From Leishmania infantum JPCM5 (lineage: Eukaryota; Euglenozoa; Kinetoplastea; Trypanosomatida; Trypanosomatidae), in the NCBI RefSeq assembly GCF_000002875.2, contig NC_009419.2, positions 664,954 through 728,953 of the forward strand: DNA of 64,000 bases. Reading direction: 5' to 3'. How positions within the stretch are numbered: the first letter of the stretch is position 1; the number at the start of each line of letters is the position of its first letter. Below the pieces are notes generated by a model. It was not told where the DNA came from. It did no database searches and worked only from the letters and a program-made list of their open reading frames with translations. The translations under genes and the position numbers were made by a program. Positions 54,275 to 62,799 of this stretch are shown here, one piece after another.

Positions 54275-54697
54275 ATGCTGCGAACAAGGCTATCTCTAGC
54301 GCCGATGCTGTCGAAGGCGACTCGACTACAACTAGGGAACATCAAGACTGAATATGGCACAGTGTCAACAGCTGCTGGCTCAGTCGAAAAATGGGGTTTT
54401 CTTTTCGGCGGCAACATGTACCCTATCGTTAGCATAAGTTTTAGCATTTTCATGGTGTGTGCCACCGTTGTGGTAGTCGCCACGTACCAACAGTACCGCG
54501 ATATGGCGATAGTGACCGAGCACATTTCGTACGAAGATGTCAAGGACCGCTGCCTTACTCCAATGCCCGGGTGGGCTCGTCTCCGCTCTTTCAGTATGGC
54601 AACTCCGCAAGGCCCTGCAACGTTCCGCGATCCGACTCCCTTAGACTGGCTTCCGTTCGAGCTCAAGCTGGGATACGTCAAGCAGTCCTCTTATTAA
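54275..54697 (+). CDS. Small single-pass membrane protein, probably mitochondrial
   Basis: The ATG at 54275 (MLRTRLSLAPMLSKATRLQL) is the first after the splice acceptor and gives 140 residues. The first 22 residues are rich in Arg, Leu and Ser without acidic residues, as in a mitochondrial presequence. A transmembrane segment spans about residues 50-71 (PIVSISFSIFMVCATVVVVA). The rest is soluble, with RDPTPLDWLPFELKLGY near the end. Size and layout resemble kinetoplastid-specific subunits of respiratory complexes or ATP synthase; that is inference and I recognise no family motif. It opens the plus-strand array. Confidence 0.75.
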   Translation: MLRTRLSLAPMLSKATRLQLGNIKTEYGTVSTAAGSVEKWGFLFGGNMYPIVSISFSIFMVCATVVVVATYQQYRDMAIVTEHISYEDVKDRCLTPMPGWARLRSFSMATPQGPATFRDPTPLDWLPFELKLGYVKQSSY

Positions 54698-55408
54698 CGA
54701 CGACAGAAAGGAAACAGTATTTTTTTTCCTCGGGGCAAGTGCATTGGCATTTTCCCCGCTATTCTGATGTTTCGCTGGCTCGCTGCGTGATTCATGCTGG
54801 CGTCTTCATTTCTGTCTCACCTTTTTTCTTGCTTGCCCTAGGATTCTTTCGCTTGTATATTTATTTTTGAGTGTTACGGTCGTCGAGTAGGTTGCCGCTT
54901 TTTTCTTTCCTGCAAAGTTGTAGCACTAGCCACAAGAATGTGTGCCGTTGAGAAGGAAAATGCTTGTACTCTCATAGAAGAAGGTAAGAAGCAAAGTATT
55001 CTAAGTCGCTGTATTTTGTGAGTTTTTTTTCTCCAAGCTTGACTCAGTGCTTCGGAATTCAGTCCCCGAATTACAGGAAAAAAGTAGCACAAATCCCGAG
55101 CGCCAGCGTACAAAATCTTGCCGTGGTATCTGAAAAAAACTGTAGAGCAACTGCTCCGCGTATAGAAGTGGACCTTCAATACCCGTGCTGCCGAGCGTCC
55201 TTTCTCTGTTTCTCCCGTAGCTTTCCCTGCGCGTGGTGGGAGAAGAAATGCATTTATGTAACTGGCTTGATACTCATTCTCAGTTGAAGAATAACCTCCC
55301 TTCTCGTCCCCCTGGCTTTACTTTTTGTTGTTCGGCTACACTTCAGAAGTTTCTTTTCATGCACTTGAAGGAGAACCACAGACACCTTGGTCAGACATTC
55401 TCTACAAA
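54698..55408. other. Intergenic region with RPN13 leader
   Basis: AT-rich compared with most of the window. T-rich runs lie at 54720-54732 and 54895-54910. The right end holds the RPN13 splice acceptor and a short upstream reading frame. No other gene seen. Confidence 0.6.
55289..55346 (+). promoter_or_regulatory. Trans-splice acceptor for RPN13
   Basis: A pyrimidine-rich run (CCTCCCTTCTCGTCCCCCTG, then ACTTTTTG) ends in CTTCAG with the AG at 55345-55346. A leader of about 62 nt would result. Confidence 0.65.
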
Positions 55409-55412
55409 ATGA
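55359..55412 (+). CDS. Upstream open reading frame overlapping the RPN13 start
   Basis: If splicing uses the AG at 55346, the first ATG in the mRNA is at 55359. It encodes 17 residues (MHLKENHRHLGQTFSTK) and its TGA stop at 55410-55412 overlaps the RPN13 ATG at 55409 as ATGA. Such an arrangement could lower translation of RPN13 or feed it by reinitiation. Translation is not shown by sequence alone. Confidence 0.4.
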   Translation: MHLKENHRHLGQTFSTK

Positions 55413-56149
55413 TTCCGCCGCCTGTTTTCAGCAAGCCCCCGGAGCTGCAGTTCCGCGCGGGAAAAATGAAGTATGCAGGCGGAATGGTAACAGCCGACAA
55501 GCGAAAGGGCTACCTTTCGTTTTTCTCCAGTGCGAACACCGTTGAGATGATCTGGGCATCGGAGTCTGAGAAATCGGCACCCATGGTGTTGCCTCGCGGA
55601 AAAACCACCGTTAGCTTTGTGACCCAGTGCAAGACAGGTCGTGTCCTTTTGTTCGAGGTAAAGGAGAAGGACGAGAAAAAGCAGTACTTCTTCTGGCTGC
55701 AGGACAAATCGGAGCAGAAGGACAGTGCTTATTTAGCAAGCCTTGAGAGCATGCTCGCAGAGCGAACGGCCAACAATCGACCGAAGACAACCGTCAACCT
55801 TGAAGATTTCAAAAAGATTTTGGCGTCAGTCTCCAAGTCGAAAAAGGATGTAAAGCTGACTGATGTTTTGTCTTCCTCTATTGTCACTGAGGAGCTGAGC
55901 AGCGACCCTGCTTATTACAAGGCGAAACTTATGGACTACTTGCCGAGAGACGGTGGAGAGCTGGATGACATTCTCTCTCAAGTGAAAAACCCGCAGGTTT
56001 CGCAAGCGACGGCGCTTCTGGAGGTTGCGCTGCAAGACCCTGCAACCTACAAGCAGCTCTGCACCTTATTCGGTGTTCCAGATACCGACCCCAACGGAGG
56101 CGTTTTGGCGTTTCTCAATGGAATCATTGCGGCGGCGAAGAAGCCCTAA
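55409..56149 (+). CDS. RPN13: Proteasome ubiquitin receptor RPN13 (ADRM1)
   Basis: The ATG at 55409 (MIPPPVFSKPPELQFRAGKM) gives 246 residues; the longer frame needs a TTG start. The N-terminal Pru domain is clear: LQFRAGKMKYAGGMVTADKR, KGYLSFFSSANTVEMIW, then TGRVLLFEVKEKDEKKQYFF and WLQDKSEQKD. A linker and a helical C-terminal part follow (KLTDVLSSSIVTEELSS, DDILSQVKNPQVSQATALLE), matching the DEUBAD region that recruits the deubiquitinase UCH37. The protein sits on RPN2 of the 19S proteasome cap and binds ubiquitin chains. It is shorter than the human protein, mainly in the linker. Confidence 0.93.
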   Translation: MIPPPVFSKPPELQFRAGKMKYAGGMVTADKRKGYLSFFSSANTVEMIWASESEKSAPMVLPRGKTTVSFVTQCKTGRVLLFEVKEKDEKKQYFFWLQDKSEQKDSAYLASLESMLAERTANNRPKTTVNLEDFKKILASVSKSKKDVKLTDVLSSSIVTEELSSDPAYYKAKLMDYLPRDGGELDDILSQVKNPQVSQATALLEVALQDPATYKQLCTLFGVPDTDPNGGVLAFLNGIIAAAKKP

Positions 56150-56605
56150 GCGCGCTTTTTTTATAGGACGCATGCGCTCAGTGCATTTTGTGCTGTCGAA
56201 TTCTCGGCTTGCTGTGGTATTGTACTGGAAAAAAAAAACAAAGCTTCGCAAAGAAAATATATTGCTATTGGACGGGTTCTCGAGGGCTAAAGATTCTTTT
56301 GGGTCTTGCGGATGGGGGTTGGCGACGCTTTAAAGCCATCTGCACCACCTATACTAGAACTGAAGTGCATGGTCGCGATGTTGAAGACGGTAAGCATTTA
56401 CTGCGGGCTCGCTTTGTACTGAAATCTTCAGTGCCACCAAAACAACTAAAAAAAGCGTATATATATATATAAAAGCACCAATATGCTCAGCATCTTTCTC
56501 ATTTCTTTTCCCCCTTTTGAGCTCCCTTCATTTTGCGCTGCTCTTGTGTATTCCTTTTCCTGCGGTATGCTTGACGTTTAGACTACAGAACAGCACAAGC
56601 CAGTA
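56150..56605. other. Intergenic region, no gene seen
   Basis: Holds a TA repeat (about 56457-56470) and then a strong pyrimidine run (CATTTCTTTTCCCCCTTTTG, 56500-56518) with candidate acceptor AGs at 56519-56520 and 56580-56581 for the next gene. Confidence 0.6.
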
Positions 56606-57241
56606 ATGATGAGAAAAAGCGCACGCCTGTGGCAGGGAATTCAGCCTGAGCTTCATCGCTATTCTCACGCCACATTTCATGAAGGAACGCATAGGCAGGC
56701 CCCTGGCGATTCTACACCGTGGCGTGATGTCTCTTCACCAGTCAACAGGTTCCGCGCGTGGTGGTTGGCGCCGGCGGCCAAAGGAAGTGTTATCGCTGCC
56801 TGGTGCTTGACATGTGTTATCGGCGCATATTGCTTTAGCATTCAGCAAGATGCAAAGGGGACTTACCTTCTGAATAATGTTCTGCTTCGCAATCTGCATG
56901 AAGAGTCACAGAGAGCTAACGCCAACGAAGGGCGCGCGGGTGAGCTACAAGAGGCGATGCGGCAGTATCTTTCGGAGGAAAAGAGCCGCAAGCGAAGCGC
57001 CGCCAAGCTGGAGGAGTACGTGGCGTCTAGTGAAAAGATGAAAGCCGGGATTGTGAATTACGAGTTAGAACTGGTACGAGAGCGAGGGAGAGCCGATGCC
57101 GCACACGAGCGCAATCAGCAGTTACTGAGGGAGCTGATGTCTGTGCGAAGGGAAATGGCGCAGGTTCAGAAGGACAACGCCACTTTGGTCATGGAGGTAG
57201 AGAAATTGCAGCGGCTACTGAAGCGTTTCGGTCAGCTATGA
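56606..57241 (+). CDS. Single-pass membrane protein with long coiled coil
   Basis: The 211-residue protein starts MMRKSARLWQGIQPEL. The N-terminal 55 residues are basic and polar, possibly a mitochondrial targeting region. One hydrophobic segment lies at about residues 57-80 (KGSVIAAWCLTCVIGAYCF). From about residue 92 to the end it is a continuous coiled coil (RNLHEESQRANANEGRAGEL, NQQLLRELMSVRREMAQVQK, EKLQRLLKRFGQL). No family is recognised. A tether or assembly factor on an organelle membrane would suit the layout. Confidence 0.78.
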   Translation: MMRKSARLWQGIQPELHRYSHATFHEGTHRQAPGDSTPWRDVSSPVNRFRAWWLAPAAKGSVIAAWCLTCVIGAYCFSIQQDAKGTYLLNNVLLRNLHEESQRANANEGRAGELQEAMRQYLSEEKSRKRSAAKLEEYVASSEKMKAGIVNYELELVRERGRADAAHERNQQLLRELMSVRREMAQVQKDNATLVMEVEKLQRLLKRFGQL

Positions 57242-57675
57242 GTAGAGATTGAAGTGAAAAATTGATTAGTGACACTATCTTACATCCTACGCCACTTCGG
57301 CGGATTCGCTGCTGCCGAAAAAAAAACACGGAAAAATGTTAGGGTACTTCCAGCAACGTACTGCTTTCCGAACTTTGGAGGCTGCAAAACGAACAAAAAA
57401 GACGAAATGGGCGTCAAATTCTTAATTTTACACGCTGATGGTGTGCTGCAATAAATCGCAGTTTTTCCCTTTCAACCGCAACCGCTTATTGGCTAAACCC
57501 TTTGATCGAAGCTGCAATTCAACCCTAGCCATCTTGCTATTATTTTTGATCCCCCACTCTCTTTCAATATTGCTACTCTGCTTCTGTTATTTCCTTAGGA
57601 GAAACTGGAAAAGCTCACCATTTGAAACACAAAGGAGGCAAAAGGAAAATCAGTGTTCTTGCATTGAAGGAGGCG
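57242..57675. other. Intergenic region with POLE2 leader
   Basis: AT-rich stretch whose right part is the trans-splice signal for the polymerase subunit gene. Nothing else is seen. Confidence 0.6.
57549..57598 (+). promoter_or_regulatory. Trans-splice acceptor for POLE2
   Basis: A 48-nt pyrimidine-rich tract (CCCCCACTCTCTTTC, then CTGCTTCTGTTATTTCC) ends in TTAG with the AG at 57597-57598. The leader after it is 77 nt and the first ATG is 57676, which rules out the upstream TTG as start. Confidence 0.85.
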
Positions 57676-59334
57676 ATGAGGGAGCCCAAGGATGAGATAA
57701 GGAAGTTTGCGCAGGCGTACAAGTACAACTTGAAGCCGTTGGCGGTCAGCCGCTTTGCCAGCTTCCTGAAAAAGTATGACACTGGTGAGGAGTACCGTCG
57801 CGATCTTCTGCGCGACTTGTTCAGCTTGATTGGGGAACAATGCTGTGACAATCGACTCGTTGATGAATTGAAGGCAGAAGCGGTCATCAGCTTGCAAGAA
57901 GCAAAGATAAAAGGATGCCTAGGCACCGACGGGCCATCTTCCGTGCAAGTCGTCTCCCTGGGTGCTGTTCCCAAAGTCTTTGTCGACGAGGTAAGTAACG
58001 AACTGAGGGTGAGTAGTTCCTCGGTTGCATTAAACCGTCTTCAGTGCCTCAATCAACGCTATGCACTCGCTCGTCGGCGTTGCTTGCGATGTGGCCTCTA
58101 CCACAAATCAGTGGATCAGCATGCGCAACATGACGGCTCCCTGGCTCTTTTGCCCATCTCCGCGCTTGAGGGGCTCGATCCAGGCCTCCAAGTCGCTGTG
58201 CTTGGGCTCTTGGTCGTGCAGGATGACGAAGTATTCTTGGAGGATTTAAGGGGACAGATTAAACTGAAATTCAGCGAGGAGTCGCGGGTCACGCCGCACG
58301 GCTTTGTGGGAAATGGGTTCCTGACTGTGGTGAGCGGATTCTGGGTGAACGGCACTCTCCAGGTCACTCGAGTGGACCTCCCGCCGGCAGAGCGGCGGGA
58401 GGTGACGTTGCGGGATGCCGGCTCTAGCATGGACCTATTCGGGTTGGCCCCGCCCAACCCCATGGAGGCTTTGCGAGAGGAGAAGAAGCGGGTGCAGAGC
58501 GTGATCATCGTCATGGCGCACGTGCACCTCGACAAGGCGGGCACCATGAGCAAGCTGGCTCGCTTTTTTGAGCGCATGCAGGGCTTAAGTGAGTCAGAGC
58601 TGCGCGACGTCACTTTTGTCTTCACCGGAGACTTTTCGTCCTTCCCGCTTCACTTTGGCGACGCGTCTCACTTGCCTGATATCTTCGACAACTCGGACCG
58701 CTTTCAGATCCTCTTAGACGGACTAGGTCGCTGCATCGCCGCCAATGCTCCCACTGCAGCACAGCACAGTCATTTTGTGCTTATCCCGGGCCCCAGCGAC
58801 ATGACTGCCTTGCAGGGCTTTCAGCCGCAAACGCCCATTGCCACACAATTTGCCAAGGGTGTGGAGAGTCGAACAAAGAAGCTCACTCTTGCTCCGAATC
58901 CGTGCCGGTTGCGCTTTCACACACACGAGGCTATCATCGCTCGCCGTGATTTCCTGCGCGATCTCCAGCGCGGCGAGTTGCTCTATCCGTGGGACCGCTA
59001 TCGCACCACGGAGCGTACCGACGCGGCACTGGATCAGGGCGCTTCTAGTGGGGCTGGGGCAGCCACCACAACGTCGTTTGAGCGCGTTACCAAGACACTG
59101 CTAGACGAGGCACACCTGTCACCCAGCATTGATGAGGCGGTTTTGTGGAGAGCAGACGACGCCTTGCGCATCCCGGTGCTGCCGCACACGATGCTGCTGT
59201 GCGACTCAACAGAGCAATGGGAGTGCCATTACAAAGGCGTTCATGTCGTGAACCCCGGCTCCTTTGCCGTCAACGGCACATTCCTTTGGTACACCCCAGC
59301 AGACGGGCAGTGCAGCCTCAATAGACTGGAGTAA
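57676..59334 (+). CDS. POLE2: DNA polymerase epsilon subunit B (POLE2/DPB2)
   Basis: The ATG at 57676 (MREPKDEIRKFAQAYKYNL) gives 552 residues. The N-terminal helical domain precedes an OB-fold stretch (VFLEDLRGQIKLKF, THGFVGNG-like FVGNGFLTVVSGFWVNG). The C-terminal half is a calcineurin-like phosphoesterase fold, read from VQSVIIVMAHVHLDKAGTM through VTFVFTGDFSSFPLHF and HFVLIPGPSDMT to NPCRLRFHTHEAIIARRDFL and HVVNPGSFAVNGTF. The metal-binding residues are replaced, as expected for the inactive B subunits of replicative polymerases. The subunit anchors the leading-strand polymerase to the CMG helicase in the nucleus. Its 3' UTR carries retroposon copy 4. Confidence 0.9.
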   Translation: MREPKDEIRKFAQAYKYNLKPLAVSRFASFLKKYDTGEEYRRDLLRDLFSLIGEQCCDNRLVDELKAEAVISLQEAKIKGCLGTDGPSSVQVVSLGAVPKVFVDEVSNELRVSSSSVALNRLQCLNQRYALARRRCLRCGLYHKSVDQHAQHDGSLALLPISALEGLDPGLQVAVLGLLVVQDDEVFLEDLRGQIKLKFSEESRVTPHGFVGNGFLTVVSGFWVNGTLQVTRVDLPPAERREVTLRDAGSSMDLFGLAPPNPMEALREEKKRVQSVIIVMAHVHLDKAGTMSKLARFFERMQGLSESELRDVTFVFTGDFSSFPLHFGDASHLPDIFDNSDRFQILLDGLGRCIAANAPTAAQHSHFVLIPGPSDMTALQGFQPQTPIATQFAKGVESRTKKLTLAPNPCRLRFHTHEAIIARRDFLRDLQRGELLYPWDRYRTTERTDAALDQGASSGAGAATTTSFERVTKTLLDEAHLSPSIDEAVLWRADDALRIPVLPHTMLLCDSTEQWECHYKGVHVVNPGSFAVNGTFLWYTPADGQCSLNRLE

Positions 59335-59431
59335 GGAGTTGTCTTGCTGACGCAACCGCTACTCACACGTCACTGGCTGTCGCGTAGCACGCGCACTTAC
59401 GCTTGCGGCTGTGTATTGCTTCGACCGCTTC

Positions 59432-59454
59432 CGTGAAAGCGGGAGGGTTTCACG
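59432..59454. other. Small inverted repeat after POLE2
   Basis: CGTGAAA (59432-59438) and TTTCACG (59448-59454) are exact reverse complements around a G-rich 9-nt loop, about 100 bp after the stop codon. Confidence 0.6.
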
Positions 59455-59699
59455 ACCGAAGAGCCCATTTTTTACTAGAGGCTCGCTATTTCTTTTTTTT
59501 TTCCGCGCACTTTCCTGTTACCTGGTGTGCATCGACTCATAGAAGTTCGTGCTCATAGATGCGAAGGACGCGCGCGTAGTTGCTCAGTCAAAATGAAGCG
59601 CATCCTTTTTTTTCGTGTGCTCGCTTGACCAAGTCAAGCGAACTCTGCTTCATGACCGCCAGTCCTTGCTGCTTTTATTTATTTCTGGAAGAGGCCGCT

Positions 59700-60267
59700 C
59701 TCACGACGAGAGGGGGGCACCTCACCGTTGCACCTCAGGGTCCAGTACATCCACTATGTGTGTGTGTGTGTGGAGGCCAAGCAGCACCCCCTATCCCTGC
59801 CAATGCCGAGCCACTTGCGGTGGTGACGCGGGGCCAGGCACCCGCGACGTGGTGGTGCCAGAGCGCTTCATCGCTGCTCATGCCGACAGCCATGTCGTGG
59901 ACGGCGTTGCGTCGGAGCGGCCTGCGACAGCGAGCACGCGTGTGCCATCCATGTGGTGGGCAGCGTGTCAGCGCGACTCGAACGTGCCCCGCCCGGCCCT
60001 CGCACTGCCTACTGGTGGTGGGCAACCTGCGTGCCACCGCGAGGGATGCACCAGGGATGGCGACTGGCATGGTGTGAGCCGCTGTGAGGCGACATGCGAG
60101 GCGGCGGATCGGTAGGTCTCGAGGCGGTGCTGAGCCGACGGAGTCGGTGCACTGCTGCACTGGCGCGTGTCTACGGCTGCTTTGCACCACGAGATGGGTC
60201 TGTGACTGGCCGGGGGCAGCAGAGTGGCGCTGGGCTCCTGCTGCGCGGCAGAGAATGGACACACACG
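59700..60267 (+). mobile_element. SIDER2-type retroposon, copy 4
   Basis: The only copy on the plus strand, again sense to local transcription, in the probable 3' UTR of POLE2. It keeps GGTCCAGTAC in the 5' hallmark, where the other three have GGTCCAGCAC; the former matches the L1Tc-type hallmark more closely. It shares the longer 5' end with copy 2 and the CCCAGCGCC variant with copy 3. Its TG microsatellite has 8 units against 9 in copy 1. A run of nine A lies about 8 bp beyond its 3' end, the only copy with an adjacent A-run downstream. Confidence 0.85.
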
Positions 60268-60781
60268 TCAGAACGAAAAAAAAATGATACGAAAATTAGG
60301 ATACCGCAAAAGCGGATCACACCCAATGGAGGCTGACCGACACGCGATGCCATAAGTTGGCAGACGGAAACTGTCCGATAGGACGAACGGTCGGCAGATA
60401 AACCCATGGAATAGCCGTGCATTTTCGTGCTACGCTCTCCAACTGAAGAACCAAAAGCGTTAGATGTACCTGCTCACACAACGCGACTAGGCGTGGAAGA
60501 AAAAGTTTATTTCGTGCTTGTCCGTCACATCTTTCCCTTCTTAACATCGATTTACATTTTCCGACGGTCTCCTCGGGCGGGTATCTGGTGCGTGGGCGTT
60601 CGGGGAGACACAGGGCCGCACGCATATATCGGGCTCACCCCGGAAGCCACAGAAAGAGACGCACACACACGGTTATACGCACGCACGCAGAAGGTCACCG
60701 AAGCATCAAGGGTGGCTCTGAGAAATCGGAGCGCGACTGCTCAGCTCTGCTCTTCTTGAGGGTAGCCGCGCGCAGTCCATC

Positions 60782-61777
60782 ATGAAGCGTCCTCGAGGTG
60801 GCTACACGGACTCCAACGACGAGCGCGCCGACAAGGTGCATGCCTTCATTAAGAGTCTGCACTTTTCTGTTCCGCTCTACCGCCTCCGTGAGCAGCAGGA
60901 CCGCCGCGAATGCCCCAAGTGTCACAAGCGTCGCCTCTTCTACTGCTATGACTGCCTCATTACCGTACACCCGGAGTCCCACCCACCACCGCTGGCACTG
61001 CCACTTAACGTGTACGTTGTGCTGCACCCTAACGAACTTCGCGGCAAGAGTACTAGCTTGGCTGCGTCGACCATTTCACCCGACTTGCACATTGTAGAGT
61101 ATCCGGCTGTGCCGGAGCAGCTGGAGCCAGAGCTCACGCTGGTCTTGTATCCCGGCGAGCAGAGCGTGGAGCTGCACGAGGTGAAGCATCTTGACCAGTA
61201 CAAGCACGTCGTCTTCATCGACAGCACGTGGCAGCAGAGCAAAGCGATTGCAAGGGATGAACGGGTGAGCAAATTTAAACACGTCCGCATCAAGTCGCAG
61301 ACGTCGCTCTTCTGGCGCTTCCAAAACAATGATCCGACCTACCTCGCCACTGTCGAGGCGATCTACTACTTTCTGCGCGAGTACATCACACAAGTGAATA
61401 AGCTGAAGGCACAACCGGAGCACAGTGGCAGAAGACTATCACCACCGCCCGTGCACCAGGTCGAGTCAAAGGATAGCAAAGCCTCCACGTCGGCCTCCAG
61501 CGAAATGAGTCCGAAGACCGCCGATGAGGTGGCAACTAGCACCGACGCCACCGCCTTCTACCACGGGGAAGTGGATGACCTCCTCTTCTACTACATCAAC
61601 CAGTACATCGGCGTCCAGCAGCGCTACACCAGTGGCAATCCGAACAAGTACACCGACCGCCACTTCAGCGGGTACATTATCCAAAACACTTCATGGGATG
61701 CGCTCGTTGCGCCGCCGCCGGCTGACAGCAACACCAGCGAAAAGGTGACCGAACCGCCACGCGAGACCGTCGAGTAA
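60782..61777 (+). CDS. DTW-domain protein, tRNA-uridine aminocarboxypropyltransferase (DTWD1-like)
   Basis: The 331-residue protein starts MKRPRGGYTDSNDERAD. A zinc-binding CPKCHKRRLFYCYDC motif sits at residues 44-58. The signature DxTW appears as HVVFIDSTWQQSKAI near residue 147, as in DTWD1, followed by VRIKSQTSLFWRFQ and YLATVEAIYYFL. DTW-domain enzymes use S-adenosylmethionine to add a 3-amino-3-carboxypropyl group to uridines of tRNA; human DTWD1 acts in the D-loop. The C-terminal 120 residues include a Ser-rich insert (KASTSASSEMSPKTADEV) and a conserved-looking end region (RYTSGNPNKYTDRHFSGYI). Orthology to DTWD1 rather than DTWD2 is inferred from the motif spacing. Confidence 0.9.
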   Translation: MKRPRGGYTDSNDERADKVHAFIKSLHFSVPLYRLREQQDRRECPKCHKRRLFYCYDCLITVHPESHPPPLALPLNVYVVLHPNELRGKSTSLAASTISPDLHIVEYPAVPEQLEPELTLVLYPGEQSVELHEVKHLDQYKHVVFIDSTWQQSKAIARDERVSKFKHVRIKSQTSLFWRFQNNDPTYLATVEAIYYFLREYITQVNKLKAQPEHSGRRLSPPPVHQVESKDSKASTSASSEMSPKTADEVATSTDATAFYHGEVDDLLFYYINQYIGVQQRYTSGNPNKYTDRHFSGYIIQNTSWDALVAPPPADSNTSEKVTEPPRETVE

Positions 61778-62799
61778 GGGTCGGGCACGCACACATGTGT
61801 TTCTCTTTGAATTTGTGTGTGCGTGCGTCTGAGTTGGTTCGAGGCTTCCACGCACTCAGAAGGCGAAGCAGTCGTACAATGACCGCGTTCACCTGCATAT
61901 CACTGGTGTTTGCGTGTGTAAAACGCATGCCTTGGGCGCTTCTTCTCCTTCAGTGCGATTGCCAGAGAGAGAGCACGCACACAAGGTCGTTTCTCCAACA
62001 GCCCCTCTCCCCCACCCGTAAACACGCGTAACGTTCATGAAAACGAAAACAACGCGAGAAAAAAAGCTTATCGAGTCGCATCAACCCCTTCATGTGACTT
62101 GATCTTCATTTCAGTTTCCAGCGTCCGTGACGCAGGTCGGTGCTTCGAACGAGGAAATAGTCCTCTCTCGTTGCACACGAAAAAACACAGCCGTGCTGCG
62201 TACGCAAGACTTTTACAGCAGCTTTTTCTCTCTGTGTGCGTGTGCGAGCTGCCGCTCCTTGCAACAAGCGACGCAAAGGGTGCGCTGGGCAGAGCGGATC
62301 TCGCCTGCCCTCCTCCACTTCCCCGAGGAGGTGCGCTGTGATGGACGATGCGTCTGCGCCCTATTTGGGACAGCCCGGACACACAGAAACGTACATGCTT
62401 ATGAATGCACATGCACACCGCCCTCCTCCTCCGTGCAGCATCACTCTGTCTCATCGCCATCGCGGCGCCTCTCGCTGCGTTATAAATTGCCCAGCGCACC
62501 ATTTCTCCCCGCCCCAGTACATACACTCACGCGTCAGAGCACGCACGCCACACTGCCCGGCATCGACCCGCGGCCGAGTCGAAAACGTGCGTTTGTGTGT
62601 GACTGGAGGGTCGCTCCACGTGTCCAGCGCATCCCTACACCCCTCAAAGCTGCTTTCAACACATCCTTCTTTTCTGTCTTGCGTTGCTTGTAACGATACT
62701 CCTCATTTTGGCATCTACATCCAGAGACACACACACGCACACAGCGACAAGGTAGGCGCTTTTCTGTCGTCTTTAGTGTGGCAGTTTTCTCTTCCCCGA
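61778..62799. other. Intergenic region, no gene seen
   Basis: This 1 kb has no plausible gene. Near its right end pyrimidine-rich runs (ATCCTTCTTTTCTGTCTTGC at about 62661-62680; CTTTTCTGTCGTCTTTAG ending near 62775; TTTTCTCTTCCCC just before the ATG) provide candidate splice acceptors for trypanin. Confidence 0.6.

Larger units (their letters stand above)
59335..60781. other. Intergenic region carrying retroposon copy 4
   Basis: Contains a small inverted repeat close to the POLE2 stop and the SIDER2-type element at 59700-60267. Between 60268 and the DTW-domain gene there is a pyrimidine-rich run (CATCTTTCCCTTCTTAAC, 60528-60545) that could serve trans-splicing. Confidence 0.65.

Noticed and set aside
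57622..57675. 18-codon N-terminal extension of POLE2
   Set aside because: It would start at TTG; the first ATG after the trans-splice acceptor at 57598 is 57676.
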